Assembly: GCA_002328745.1 (NCBI GenBank)
Contig: DCVQ01000017.1
Location: 13,349-32,752 of the forward strand
From: Actinobacteria bacterium UBA2184
Lineage (GTDB): Bacteria > Actinomycetota > Coriobacteriia > Anaerosomatales > Anaerosomataceae
DNA length: 19,404 nucleotides
Direction of reading: 5' to 3'
Part shown: positions 1 to 7,667 of the stretch, in pieces
Layout: each line of letters starts with the position of its first letter
How positions within the stretch are numbered: the stretch's first letter is position 1
The notes under the pieces: model-generated
Told to the model about the DNA's origin: nothing
What the model saw: the letters and a program-made list of their open reading frames with translations, nothing else
The model's database searches: none
Position numbers and translations under genes: made by a program

Positions 1-981
1 TTGCCGCGCGTGCACGAGGTGCTCCGCAAGGAGGTGTCGGTCGTCGATGGGTTCCCGCGCCGGACGCTGGCCGAGCGCGATCTCACGGATCCGTGCGTCG
101 CGGTCGTCCGGGGGTCCGCCGAACTCGGGCGGCTGCTCGCCGCCATCTCGGCAGGCGATGCGGGTCCCGCGATCGTCGACGCACTCGAGTGCGAAGGGTG
201 CCTCGACGGGCCGGCGGTGCCCGCGAGCCTGCCTTTGTACGCCCGGCGCACGCTCGTTGCCACCCGGGTGGACGCTCCCGGAGCGCCACGCGTGAGCAGT
301 CGGGCCGTCCTGCGCGCGCTGCCGTCCGTCGACCTCGTGAGGTCGTTCCAGGCCGTCCCGACCACAGCCGCGTGCGCGCCGCCTCGTCTGCGCGCGGACG
401 GCGCCACCTGGACGAGGGCCACCGGTCAACGTCCGGAGCCTCCCGTCACGTTACGCGCGGTTCCCGACCACACGCCGGCTGCGGCCGCCTGCGCGCCACG
501 GCCCGGTGCCGCCGATCAGACGAAGCTGCTCACCGTGCTCGAGCACGAGGTCGCGCGCCACGCGCGGTACGGGAGCGAGGTGTCGCTCGTGCTGATCGGG
601 TTCGCCGACGGCGCCGTGACCGCCCTCGGGCCCGGCGGCCGACAGGACGACGGCCGCCTGGCCGCCGTGATGCGGCGGTTCGCGTCCTCCGTGCGGTCGA
701 CTGACCTTCTCGCGCCGTGGGGCGCGGACGGTCTTGCGCTCCTCCTGCCGGCGACCGGGAAGACGGCCGCGTTCGCGGTGGCCGAGAAGCTCCGGACGCT
801 TTCGGCCGAGGCGTCCGTGTCGGGCGGGTATACACCGGACGTAGGCGTGCCGCCGTCCTTCGGCATCGCGTCGGCGGGTCCGGCCATGAGGGACGCGGCT
901 ACGCTCGTCAGCGCGGCGGCGGGTGTGCTCGAGGCCGCTGTCGCCACCGGACCCGGGCAGGTGCGCCTCGCCGCCGGGTAG
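1..981 (+). CDS. Sensory [FeFe]-hydrogenase-like C-terminal region fused to a degenerate GGDEF domain (5'-partial)
   Basis: The reading frame is open from the first base, so this is probably the 3' part of a longer gene; the TTG at position 1 need not be the start. Residues about 34-75 resemble the end of the iron-hydrogenase large-subunit domain: VRGSAELGRLL, then ALECEGCLDGP, which matches the cysteine-rich C(E/P)GGCxxGP loop that holds an H-cluster cysteine. Residues about 110-116 (VDLVRSF) match the vDLsRsF tail seen in HydS-type sensory hydrogenase homologues. After a Pro/Ala-rich linker, residues about 175-326 have the layout of a GGDEF domain, but the signature is WGADGLALLLP instead of GGDEF. 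Diguanylate cyclase activity is therefore unlikely, and it may be a binding or signalling relic. amrS starts nine bases after the stop, suggesting cotranscription. The GGDEF-like fold is fairly clear; the hydrogenase assignment rests on a short stretch and needs the upstream sequence. Confidence 0.6.
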   Translation: MPRVHEVLRKEVSVVDGFPRRTLAERDLTDPCVAVVRGSAELGRLLAAISAGDAGPAIVDALECEGCLDGPAVPASLPLYARRTLVATRVDAPGAPRVSSRAVLRALPSVDLVRSFQAVPTTAACAPPRLRADGATWTRATGQRPEPPVTLRAVPDHTPAAAACAPRPGAADQTKLLTVLEHEVARHARYGSEVSLVLIGFADGAVTALGPGGRQDDGRLAAVMRRFASSVRSTDLLAPWGADGLALLLPATGKTAAFAVAEKLRTLSAEASVSGGYTPDVGVPPSFGIASAGPAMRDAATLVSAAAGVLEAAVATGPGQVRLAAG

Positions 982-990
982 GAGGGCGTG

Positions 991-2013
991 ATGCGCGAGG
1001 CGTTGCTATGGGAGCCGGACGGGGAGCGCGTGCACTGCCTCCTATGCCCGCACGATTGCCGGATCGCTGTCGGCGGCCGCGGCATCTGCGGTGTGCGGGA
1101 GAACGACGCCGGGATGCTCAGGCCGCTCACCTACGGGCTCGTCTCGTCGGTCGCGGTGGACCCGATCGAGAAGAAGCCGGTCTTCCACTACCGCCCCGGC
1201 ACCGAGGTGCTCTCCGTCGGCAGCGTCGGCTGCTCGATGCGCTGCGGCCACTGCCAGAACTGGAACATCAGCAGGGCGCGCCCTGAATCCAACGACGGGC
1301 TCCAGTATCTCGGCCCCGACGCGCTCGTCGCGCTCGCGCGCGAGCGGTCGTGCCCGGGCGTGGCGTTCACCTACAACGAGCCGGTGATCTGGATCGAATA
1401 CGTGCTGGACGCGGCGCGCGCATGCAAGGAGGCCGGGCTGTTCACCGTGATGGTCACGAACGGCTACATCACTCCCGCCGGGCTCGATCTGATCGGACCG
1501 TGGATCGACGTGTGGCGCGTGGACGTGAAGGCCTTCGACGATGGCACGTATCGCGAGCTGTGCCGCGCGCGTTCGGTGCATCCGGTCCTCGACATGGCCG
1601 AGCGCGCGAAGAGCCGCTGGGGCATGCACGTCGAGGTCGTGACGAACATCATCCCCACCATCAACGACGATGACGACACGCTCCGCGGCATCTCCTCCTG
1701 GATCGTCTCGGCGCTCGGCCCGGACACGCCATGGCACGTGACGCGGTTCTTCCCGTATCTCGACCTCGCGCACCTTCCGCCGACGCCGATCCCGACCCTT
1801 GAGCGAGCGCGCGCGATCGGCGTTGAGCAGGGTCTTCGCTTCGTGTACCTCGGCAACGTCGGCGTCCGCGGGGGCGAGGACACGGTGTGCCCCGCGTGCG
1901 GACGCGTCGCGGTGCGCCGGGACGGCTATCGGATCGACGGGTGGAGCGTCGAGCGCGGCGCCTGCGCGCACTGCGGCACGGCGCTCGGCATCGTGGAAGG
2001 GAAGCACCCATGA
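991..2013 (+). CDS. amrS: AmmeMemoRadiSam system radical SAM enzyme
   Basis: This 340-residue protein is a pyruvate-formate-lyase-activase-like radical SAM enzyme of the AmrS type. The [4Fe-4S]/SAM motif CxxxCxxC is C81-S-M-R-C85-G-H-C88, followed by QNWNIS as is usual in the family. An N-terminal cysteine set (C16, C19, C23, C33) and a C-terminal zinc-ribbon-like pair (CPAC and CAHC near residues 296-330) are also family features. ATG at 991 is preferred over GTG at 988 because GGAGG at 981-985 is five bases from the ATG but only two from the GTG. The family is named for its association with AMMECR1 and Memo proteins, neither of which is in this window. Its substrate is not established. It sits between the hydrogenase-like/GGDEF gene and an overlapping selenocysteine DsbA gene. 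Confidence 0.9.
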   Translation: MREALLWEPDGERVHCLLCPHDCRIAVGGRGICGVRENDAGMLRPLTYGLVSSVAVDPIEKKPVFHYRPGTEVLSVGSVGCSMRCGHCQNWNISRARPESNDGLQYLGPDALVALARERSCPGVAFTYNEPVIWIEYVLDAARACKEAGLFTVMVTNGYITPAGLDLIGPWIDVWRVDVKAFDDGTYRELCRARSVHPVLDMAERAKSRWGMHVEVVTNIIPTINDDDDTLRGISSWIVSALGPDTPWHVTRFFPYLDLAHLPPTPIPTLERARAIGVEQGLRFVYLGNVGVRGGEDTVCPACGRVAVRRDGYRIDGWSVERGACAHCGTALGIVEGKHP

Positions 2014-2729
2014 GGTGGAAGCGGCGGCGCACCGCCATGACGCAGGAGCACGAGCACACGGGCGCGCACGGCCAGAGCATGGCTCCGGTGACGCCCCGCG
2101 TCATGGTCTTCTTCGACTACGCTTGACCGTTCTGCTACGTCGACCAGTTCAGGTTCGACGATCTGCGCCGGGAGTTCGATCTCGATCTCCAGCTCGTGCC
2201 GTTCGAGTTGCGGCCCGACGCTCCGCCCGGGGGGCTCTCCGCGGCCGAGAACGGTCTCGGCCACTCGGAGCGGGTCGAGCAGCGTCTCCACGAGCTGGCC
2301 GAGCGGGCCGGGCATCCGCTCGTCCTCAACGACCTCGTACCGAACACGCATCTCGCCATCGCGCTCGGCGAGTTCGCCCGGGACCAGGGGCCGGAGATGC
2401 ACCGCGCGGCGCACGCCGCGATCTTCCACGCCTACTACGGCGAGGGCCGCGACATCGGCGATCGCGAGGTGCTGCTGGACGTCGCGCGCGCGGTCGGCCT
2501 GGACGCCGGGGAGGTCGGCTCCGCCTTCGACGACGGACGCTACGACGAGCGGATCCACGAGTACGCGCACGTCGCCATGCATCTCGGCATCGACAGCACG
2601 CCGTCGGCGCTGATCTGCAACGAGCTCCTTATCGGCTCGCGGCCCTACGGCGTGCTCCGGGAGGCCGTCCAGGGGTGTCTGATCACTCCGGAGAGCATCG
2701 AACACGAGCACGCGGTGCGGGACGCGTGA
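2010..2729 (+). CDS. DsbA/FrnE-family thiol oxidoreductase, selenoprotein (in-frame TGA = Sec)
   Basis: Read through one in-frame TGA at 2124-2126, this is a 239-residue DsbA-family protein. After beta-strand residues VMVFFDYA the active site reads Sec39-P-F-C42-Y, where family members have C-P-F/W-C; the TGA replaces exactly the first catalytic cysteine. Downstream are the FrnE-type helical insert (HAYYGEGRDIGDREVLL, about residues 141-156) and the cis-proline region (STPSAL, P198) followed by IGSRPYGVLREAV. The reading frame is intact on both sides, so this is not decay. ATG at 2010 overlaps the amrS stop (ATGA) and has GGAAGGGA upstream; ATG at 2037 is an alternative. No signal peptide is obvious, suggesting a cytoplasmic thiol/selenol oxidoreductase or isomerase. 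The partner is unknown; coupling to AmrS is inferred from the overlap. Confidence 0.88.
2124..2126 (+). other. UGA codon read as selenocysteine
   Basis: This TGA lies in frame at the position of the nucleophilic cysteine of a UxxC (CxxC-type) active site. The conserved DsbA sequence continues without a break after it. A stem-loop starts 12 bases downstream. Together these support recoding by SelB/tRNA-Sec. The sel genes are not in the window. Confidence 0.87.
2138..2160 (+). promoter_or_regulatory. Candidate bacterial SECIS stem-loop
   Basis: An eight-base-pair stem pairs 2138-2145 with 2152-2160, with a single bulged U at 2154. It closes a six-base apical loop AGUUCA (2146-2151). The loop begins 19 bases after the UGA and has a G at its second position, which fits the general bacterial SECIS model (loop roughly 16-37 bases after UGA, G among the first loop bases). 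The bulge is on the 3' side, whereas the described E. coli fdhF bulge is on the 5' side, so SelB contact details may differ. The stem is folded by eye. Confidence 0.7.
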
Positions 2730-2755
2730 AGCCGGACCCCCGGAACCGCTATGAT
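2726..2755 (+). promoter_or_regulatory. Weak candidate promoter before the glycosyltransferase-like gene
   Basis: A good -10 hexamer TATGAT lies at 2750-2755. The best -35 match is GTGAAG at 2726-2731, 18 bases upstream, and is poor. It lies in the 74-base gap after the selenoprotein gene, the only sizeable gap in the early + strand run, so a new transcript here is reasonable but unproven. Confidence 0.3.
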
Positions 2756-2803
2756 TGTCGGTGCGCCGCATGACGACGGGCGGGGCAACGAGAGAGGACA
2801 CCC

Positions 2804-4045
2804 GTGTATCCGACGGTCATCATCCCGACGTTCTGGACGCGCCGACGCGGCCGGGGCGCCTCGCGCACGCGGTTCCAGTACGATCATCCGACGTCGCTCG
2901 GCGAGGTCGGCACGCTGCCTGATTGTCTGCGGTCCCTGGAAGGCGTTCGCGGACTCGGTCGCGTGATCGTGCTGGTGGCGACCACCGACGAGTCTATCGA
3001 GCACGCGGCCGAAGACCAGGTGCGGGCGATCCTCGCTGACTTCCCCGGCATCGACACCCTCGTCATCGGCTCGGCCGAGATGGGTTCGCTACAGCGCCGG
3101 ATGGAGCAGCTCGAGTTCGCCGATCTCATAGCCGGGGTGGGACTCGGCGGGTACGGGGGCATCAGGAACGTGGGTCTCATGATCGCCGCCGCTCTGGGCG
3201 CGGAGGAGGTCGTCTTCATCGATGACGACCAGGTGATCGATGACCCTGACTTCCTCGTGCGCGGCCTCGAGGGCCTCGGCGAGCAGATCGGCGACGGCAG
3301 GGCAGTGCTCGCCAAGAGCGGGTTCTACGTGGACCGTTCGGGCGCATCGAAGGTGCCCGACCGACGCGCGTGGTTCGACATGTTCTGGCGCCAGACGGAG
3401 TACTGGAACCATGCCGTCAACGCGATCGCCAAGCCGCCGCGCATGAAGCCCGCCACGATCGCGTTCGGCGGCTGTCTCGCGCTGCATCGTGACATGTACT
3501 GCAACGTGCCGTTCGACCCATGGACCGTGCGCGGCGAGGACGTCGACTACGTGATAAACGCGCGGATGCACGGCGGCGATGTGTTCATGGACTCCGGGTG
3601 GTCCGTCATCCACCAGCCGCCCCAGATCACCGACGGGGCGGCGCTGTTCCGCCAGGACGTGCTGCGCTTCATCTACACCCACCGCAAGCTCGAGTTCGCA
3701 AAGTCGCAGGTGGATCTCCGGCAGGTCACGGCGGATTCCCTTGAGCCGTATCCGGGGCGCCTCGTCGATTCTTCCGTGGTCTGGCGTTCGCTGGTGACCG
3801 CGCTCTTCCGGGCGATGGCGGGTCCCGAGCGCGGTGCTTACCTGGCCGTTGCCCGGAGAGGCGTGACCGAGGCGCAGCGGTACGCGCGCGAGAACTGCGA
3901 GCGCTACTTCGTGTTCGGCAGGCGCTGGCCGATGCTTATGGACCGGCTCTGGGAAGACGTGGCTTTGAAGTCGCTGTTCACCGGCGAACGGCGCGTCGAC
4001 CGCGGTGCGATAACCGGTCGTTTCCCCGTGATCCGGGCTGACTGA
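2804..4045 (+). CDS. GT-A-fold glycosyltransferase-like protein
   Basis: This is a 413-residue soluble protein with a nucleotide-sugar-binding glycosyltransferase pattern. It opens with VIIPTF, has a DxD-type metal motif in FIDDDQVI (D140-D142), and a later RGEDVDY segment (residues 243-249) that resembles the catalytic ED motif of family-2-like transferases. HRDMYCNVPF just before it also fits. GTG at 2804 is chosen because GAGGA at 2794-2798 lies five bases upstream. No membrane segments are apparent, so it probably acts at the cytoplasmic face on a sugar nucleotide donor. Donor and acceptor cannot be told from sequence. The TauE/SafE gene follows after three bases, so the two are probably cotranscribed, but no pathway link is evident. 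Confidence 0.7.
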   Translation: MYPTVIIPTFWTRRRGRGASRTRFQYDHPTSLGEVGTLPDCLRSLEGVRGLGRVIVLVATTDESIEHAAEDQVRAILADFPGIDTLVIGSAEMGSLQRRMEQLEFADLIAGVGLGGYGGIRNVGLMIAAALGAEEVVFIDDDQVIDDPDFLVRGLEGLGEQIGDGRAVLAKSGFYVDRSGASKVPDRRAWFDMFWRQTEYWNHAVNAIAKPPRMKPATIAFGGCLALHRDMYCNVPFDPWTVRGEDVDYVINARMHGGDVFMDSGWSVIHQPPQITDGAALFRQDVLRFIYTHRKLEFAKSQVDLRQVTADSLEPYPGRLVDSSVVWRSLVTALFRAMAGPERGAYLAVARRGVTEAQRYARENCERYFVFGRRWPMLMDRLWEDVALKSLFTGERRVDRGAITGRFPVIRAD

Positions 4046-4048
4046 CGC

Positions 4049-4825
4049 GTGGATTCCTGGGCCGTTGCAGCGGCGATAGGGTTCGTCGCAGGGTATCTGT
4101 CGGGACAGTTCGGCATCGGCGGCGGCATCGTGACCACACCCGCGATCCGGCTGATACTCGGCCGTCCGGAGCTCGTCGCGGTGGGCACGCCGCTGCCCGT
4201 GATCATCCCGACCGCGATCGCCGGGGCAGTCTCGTACTGGCGGCGCGGGCTGATCGATCTGCGCACGGGACTCTCGGCGGGGCTCGTCGGGAGCGTATTC
4301 GCGGTCCTCGGCGCCCGTGCGACGGTGCTCGTGGGCGGCTCGACCGTCCTGGTGGTCACGGCCGGGCTCATCTGCTGGATGGCCGTGGATATGACGATCC
4401 TCGCGCTGCGTGGCGAGCGCCCGCAGCATGAGCTCGACCGGTGCGAGGAGCGGCGGCAGTCGATCTGGTGGCTCGGCGTCCTCGGCGCCGTGACCGGCCT
4501 CTACTCGGGATTCCTGGGACTCGGCGGCGGGTTCGTCGTGGTGCCCGCGCTCGTGCGGTACTTCGGCTTCGATGCGAAGCGCGCGGTCGGCACGAGTCTC
4601 GTCGTCGTGAGCATACTGGCCGTTCCGGGAACCATCACCCACTACCTGCTGGGCAACATCGAGGTCGGTCTCGCGCTCGCGCTGATGGTCGGCGTCGTTC
4701 CCGGCGCGCTGCTCGGCGCGCACGTGACGGCGGTGGCACAGGAGAAGACGGTCCGCGTAGGGTTCGCCGCTATGCTGCTCGTTGTCGGAGTCGTGCTCGC
4801 GGCGAGCGAGTTCGGCTGGCTGTGA
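4049..4825 (+). CDS. TauE/SafE-family membrane permease (sulfite exporter type)
   Basis: This 258-residue, highly hydrophobic protein has about eight predicted membrane segments in two internal repeats. Each repeat carries the family's glycine-rich loop: FGIGGGIVTTP near residues 24-34 and LGLGGGFVVVP near residues 154-164. Members move small anions such as sulfite, sulfoacetate or other organosulfur or carboxylate compounds; the substrate here is unknown. The GTG start is only three bases after the preceding stop and has no clear Shine-Dalgarno, which suggests translational coupling. The stop (TGA) overlaps the next gene's ATG by one base. Confidence 0.87.
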   Translation: MDSWAVAAAIGFVAGYLSGQFGIGGGIVTTPAIRLILGRPELVAVGTPLPVIIPTAIAGAVSYWRRGLIDLRTGLSAGLVGSVFAVLGARATVLVGGSTVLVVTAGLICWMAVDMTILALRGERPQHELDRCEERRQSIWWLGVLGAVTGLYSGFLGLGGGFVVVPALVRYFGFDAKRAVGTSLVVVSILAVPGTITHYLLGNIEVGLALALMVGVVPGALLGAHVTAVAQEKTVRVGFAAMLLVVGVVLAASEFGWL

Positions 4826-5643
4826 TGGCCGCGGACGAGCTTCATCCCGCTTCGGCCGAGGAGTTCGCGCGCCTCACGCGCACGCTCGTGGCCACGCACG
4901 TGTTTCCCGACGAGGCGCAGGCGGCGGCCGTCTGGGCCGAGGCGCCGTGGCGCATCCTGGTGACCGCCGCAGGCGAGGTCGCGGTCCTCGACCGCTGGCG
5001 GGACCATCTCGGCCTGCTCGCGATCGAGGCTCTGTGGTGCGCCCCCCGGTCGATCCCCACGCACGTGCGGCAGCTGGTCGCCCTCGCCCGTGAGCGCGGG
5101 TTCGCCGGGATCGTGAGCTCCGCCGTCCCCGTGGAACAGCGGCGCGCGTACGAGGCCGGCGGGTTGCGCGTCTTCGAGACGGTCGTCACGTTCGTGCTCT
5201 CGCGGCGCGACAAGCGACCGGCCGATCCGGTGCCGGAGGGCCTCACGATCGAGAGGGCCAACGCCGGGGACCTGGGCGTCATCGAGGCCCTGGACTCGCA
5301 GTGCTTCGAGGCGTTGTGGCGATTCGACCGCCGCCGTCTCGAGCGGCATCTGGCCGCCGATCGCGTGGTCCTCGCGCGTCAGGGGGGCGAGCCCATCGGC
5401 TATACTCTCACCACGGTCGGGCGTGGCGACGCCGTGCTCGGACGCCTGTGCGTGGCGCCGGAACGGCGCAGGCAGGGCGCTGGCCGGGCGCTCCTCGGTG
5501 AGGCGGTCGCCCGCGCGTTCGAGAGCGGGTGCGATCGCGTGACGCTCTGCACGCAGACGCACAACCGCGCGTCGCGATCGCTCTACCGGGACGCGGGGTT
5601 CCGCGAGACAGCCTCGCGGTTGGCGTTCCTGCGGTCGGGGTAG
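4825..5643 (+). CDS. GNAT acetyltransferase with a degenerate N-terminal GNAT-like half
   Basis: This is a 272-residue protein. The C-terminal half (about 138-272) is a standard GNAT domain: LGRLCVAPERRRQGAGRALL carries the acetyl-CoA-binding R/QxxGxG/A motif at about 214-222, and NRASRSLYRDAGFRE is the usual C-terminal helix-strand. The N-terminal half (about 10-125) also looks GNAT-like, ending YEAGGLRVFETVVTFVLSR as a GF-type strand would, but lacks the CoA motif. It may therefore serve structure or substrate binding. ATG at 4825 shares its A with the upstream TGA; GTG at 4822 is possible. The acyl acceptor is unknown. Confidence 0.82.
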   Translation: MAADELHPASAEEFARLTRTLVATHVFPDEAQAAAVWAEAPWRILVTAAGEVAVLDRWRDHLGLLAIEALWCAPRSIPTHVRQLVALARERGFAGIVSSAVPVEQRRAYEAGGLRVFETVVTFVLSRRDKRPADPVPEGLTIERANAGDLGVIEALDSQCFEALWRFDRRRLERHLAADRVVLARQGGEPIGYTLTTVGRGDAVLGRLCVAPERRRQGAGRALLGEAVARAFESGCDRVTLCTQTHNRASRSLYRDAGFRETASRLAFLRSG

Positions 5644-5664
5644 GCTGACGGCGAAGGAGGTACC

Positions 5665-6954
5665 GTGTCGACCGTACGCTCGTGGGTGATCGACGGCACG
5701 CTCGTCATCACGACGGTCATCATGGCGCTGGTCGCCGCCGCGGGACTCGTCGTCGAGGTGCCCCGCCCCGTCTTCATGGTCGCGACGGCCGGGCTCGTCG
5801 CCGTGGCGGTGGGGATGGTCGGCGCGAGGCTCCACACGCGCCCGGACCATCTGAAGGCGCTGCAGTCGCAGACCATCCTCGAGATCGCTGATCGCTCCCT
5901 CGCCTACCTGAGGCGGGGTCTCGACGAGGAGACAGCGCAGGAGGTGTGCCGCCTTGCGCTTGAGGAGAGCGAGGCGGCGGCCGTCGCCATCACGGACACG
6001 GAGCGCGTGCTCGGGTTCGCCGGCATCGGCGAGGACCACCACGAGGCTGGCGGTCCCATCATCACACGCGCCACGCGCGAAGCGATCGAAACCAACGAGT
6101 ACCGCATCCTCGCGTCCAAAGAGGAGATCGGGTGTCCCCGTAAGGGGTGTCTGCTGCGCGCGGCGATCGTGGTCCCGCTCGACATCCGCGGGGAGGCGGT
6201 CGGGTCGCTGAAGTTCTACTACACGACGCCTCGCCTGCTCAACGAGACCCAGGCGACGATGGTGCGCGGTCTCGCCCAGCTCCTCTCGACGCAGCTCGAG
6301 CTCTCGGAGCTCGAGCGCCAGACCGAGCTGGCCTGCCGGATGGAGCTCAAGGCGCTCCAGGCCCAGATCAATCCGCACTTCCTGTTCAACACCATCAACA
6401 CCATCGCGATGCTCATCCGCACCGACCCGGGCACCGCGCGGGAGCTCCTTCGGGAGTTCGCCGCGTTCTACCGCCGCATGCTCGAGGACAACGAAGGGCT
6501 CGTCCCACTGCGCCAGGAGCTCGAGTACACGCTCACGTACCTGCGGTTCGAGCACGCGCGCTTCGGCGACCGGCTCGTCGTGCGGCACGACCTGCCCGAG
6601 GAGATGCTCGAGCTCCCGGTGCCCGCGTTCATCCTGCAGCCGCTTGTGGAGAACTGCGTCCAGCACGGTATCGGCTCGTCCGGCCCCCTGACGGTGGACA
6701 TAGTCGGCCAGCGCGACGGACGCGTCCTCACGGTCCGCATCATCGACGACGGTGTGGGCATCTCCCCCGAAGACCTCCCGCGTGTGCTGGAACCGGGATT
6801 CGGCAGGGGTCTAGGCATCGCGCTCAAGAACGTGGACGATAGGCTCAAGGGTCACTTCGGCCAAGGGAGCGGACTCGCCATCGCGAGCACTCCCGGCACG
6901 GGCACGACGGTGACCGTGACGATCGTCGAGAACACCGCGGACACGGACGGATAG
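5665..6954 (+). CDS. LytS-type sensor histidine kinase with GAF-like domain
   Basis: This is a 429-residue membrane-bound kinase. Two hydrophobic segments (about 9-31 and 34-56) replace the usual five- or six-pass LytS sensor. A GAF-like region (about 70-215) contains IGCPRKGCLLRAAIVVPL, matching the conserved cysteine pair (C157, C162) of LytS/BtsS/YpdA proteins. The His_kinase motif ALQAQINPHFLFNTINTI holds the phospho-accepting H238. An N-box (LVENCVQHG, N330) and G-box (DDGVGI, about 356-361) complete the ATPase domain. A near-perfect ribosome binding site, AAGGAGGT at 5654-5661, supports GTG at 5665. It pairs with the LytTR regulator that starts three bases after its stop. Confidence 0.93.
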   Translation: MSTVRSWVIDGTLVITTVIMALVAAAGLVVEVPRPVFMVATAGLVAVAVGMVGARLHTRPDHLKALQSQTILEIADRSLAYLRRGLDEETAQEVCRLALEESEAAAVAITDTERVLGFAGIGEDHHEAGGPIITRATREAIETNEYRILASKEEIGCPRKGCLLRAAIVVPLDIRGEAVGSLKFYYTTPRLLNETQATMVRGLAQLLSTQLELSELERQTELACRMELKALQAQINPHFLFNTINTIAMLIRTDPGTARELLREFAAFYRRMLEDNEGLVPLRQELEYTLTYLRFEHARFGDRLVVRHDLPEEMLELPVPAFILQPLVENCVQHGIGSSGPLTVDIVGQRDGRVLTVRIIDDGVGISPEDLPRVLEPGFGRGLGIALKNVDDRLKGHFGQGSGLAIASTPGTGTTVTVTIVENTADTDG

Positions 6955-6957
6955 ACC

Positions 6958-7665
6958 ATGCTCAAGGCCCTGCTCGTGGACGACGAAGTGCCGGCGCGCT
7001 CCGAGCTGCGGTATCTGCTCGGTGAGGCGGGCGGCGTCGAGGTCGTGGGAGAGGCAGGCAGCGCCAGCGAGGCCCTGCAGCTCATCCGCGCGATCCCGTA
7101 CGACGTGGTGTTCCTCGACGTCAACATGCCGGGCCTCACGGGCATCGAGCTCGCCGAGACCCTCGCCGCCCTCGAGCATCCGCCCGCGATCGTGTTCGTG
7201 ACCGCGCACAGCGAGCATGCGGTGAAGGCGTTCGAGGTCGACGCGGTCGACTATCTCGTGAAGCCGGTCGAGATGCGTCGCCTGAGGGTGGCCATCGGCC
7301 GCATCTCGCCCGCCGTCGAGGCGCCAGCGCGCATCGAGCGCATCCCCGTGGAGAAGGCCGGTCGCAAGCTGCTGCTCCAGGTGGCCGATATCTTCCACGT
7401 GATGGCGAAGGACGACTACAGCTATCTGTACACCGACGGGGAGCGCTACCTCTCCACGCTCTCGCTCGCCGACCTTGAGTCGAAACTCGAGTCGCAGGGC
7501 TTCTTCCGGGTCCATCGCCGCTACCTGGTCAACCTCGCGCAGGTGCGAGAGGTGGCGCCGATGTACGGCGGGACGATGGAGCTCACGCTCAAAGACGCCG
7601 CGGGAACGCAAGTGCCGGTCTCCCGGCGACGCGCTCCTGCGCTCAAGCGGGCACTGGGACTGTGA
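6958..7665 (+). CDS. LytTR-family response regulator
   Basis: This 235-residue regulator is the partner of the upstream kinase. The receiver domain (1-120) has the acidic pair D8/D9, phospho-acceptor D54 in FLDVNMPG, T82 and K102 in DYLVKP. The LytTR DNA-binding domain spans about 124-235 (IFHVMAKDDYSYLYT, FFRVHRRYLVNLAQV, ending VPVSRRRAPALKRAL), as in AlgR/LytR/BtsR. The targets are not shown by the sequence. The symporter unit about 0.7 kb downstream is the obvious candidate, because LytS/LytTR pairs often control carboxylate transporters. Its stop overlaps a possible GTG start of the next gene. Confidence 0.94.
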   Translation: MLKALLVDDEVPARSELRYLLGEAGGVEVVGEAGSASEALQLIRAIPYDVVFLDVNMPGLTGIELAETLAALEHPPAIVFVTAHSEHAVKAFEVDAVDYLVKPVEMRRLRVAIGRISPAVEAPARIERIPVEKAGRKLLLQVADIFHVMAKDDYSYLYTDGERYLSTLSLADLESKLESQGFFRVHRRYLVNLAQVREVAPMYGGTMELTLKDAAGTQVPVSRRRAPALKRALGL

Positions 7666-7667
7666 CG

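Noticed and set aside
111..125. Similarity of GGGGGTCCGCCGAAC to part of the hypF palindromic element
   Set aside because: The match is about 12 bases of high-GC coding sequence with no accompanying inverted repeat; chance is sufficient.
2010..2126. Short stub ORF ending at TGA 2124, implying a broken dsbA pseudogene
   Set aside because: The TGA replaces only the catalytic cysteine, the frame and family motifs continue intact, and a SECIS-like hairpin follows. Selenocysteine explains all of this better.
3089..4723. Long - strand open frame (544 codons) opposite the glycosyltransferase and TauE genes
   Set aside because: Its translation is Arg/His/Asp-rich with no domain pattern. It is a shadow frame of high-GC genes on the + strand that have clear motifs.
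4642..6666. Long - strand open frame (674 codons) opposite the GNAT and LytS genes
   Set aside because: It is a codon-bias artefact; the + strand encodes intact catalytic motifs throughout and the - frame has none.
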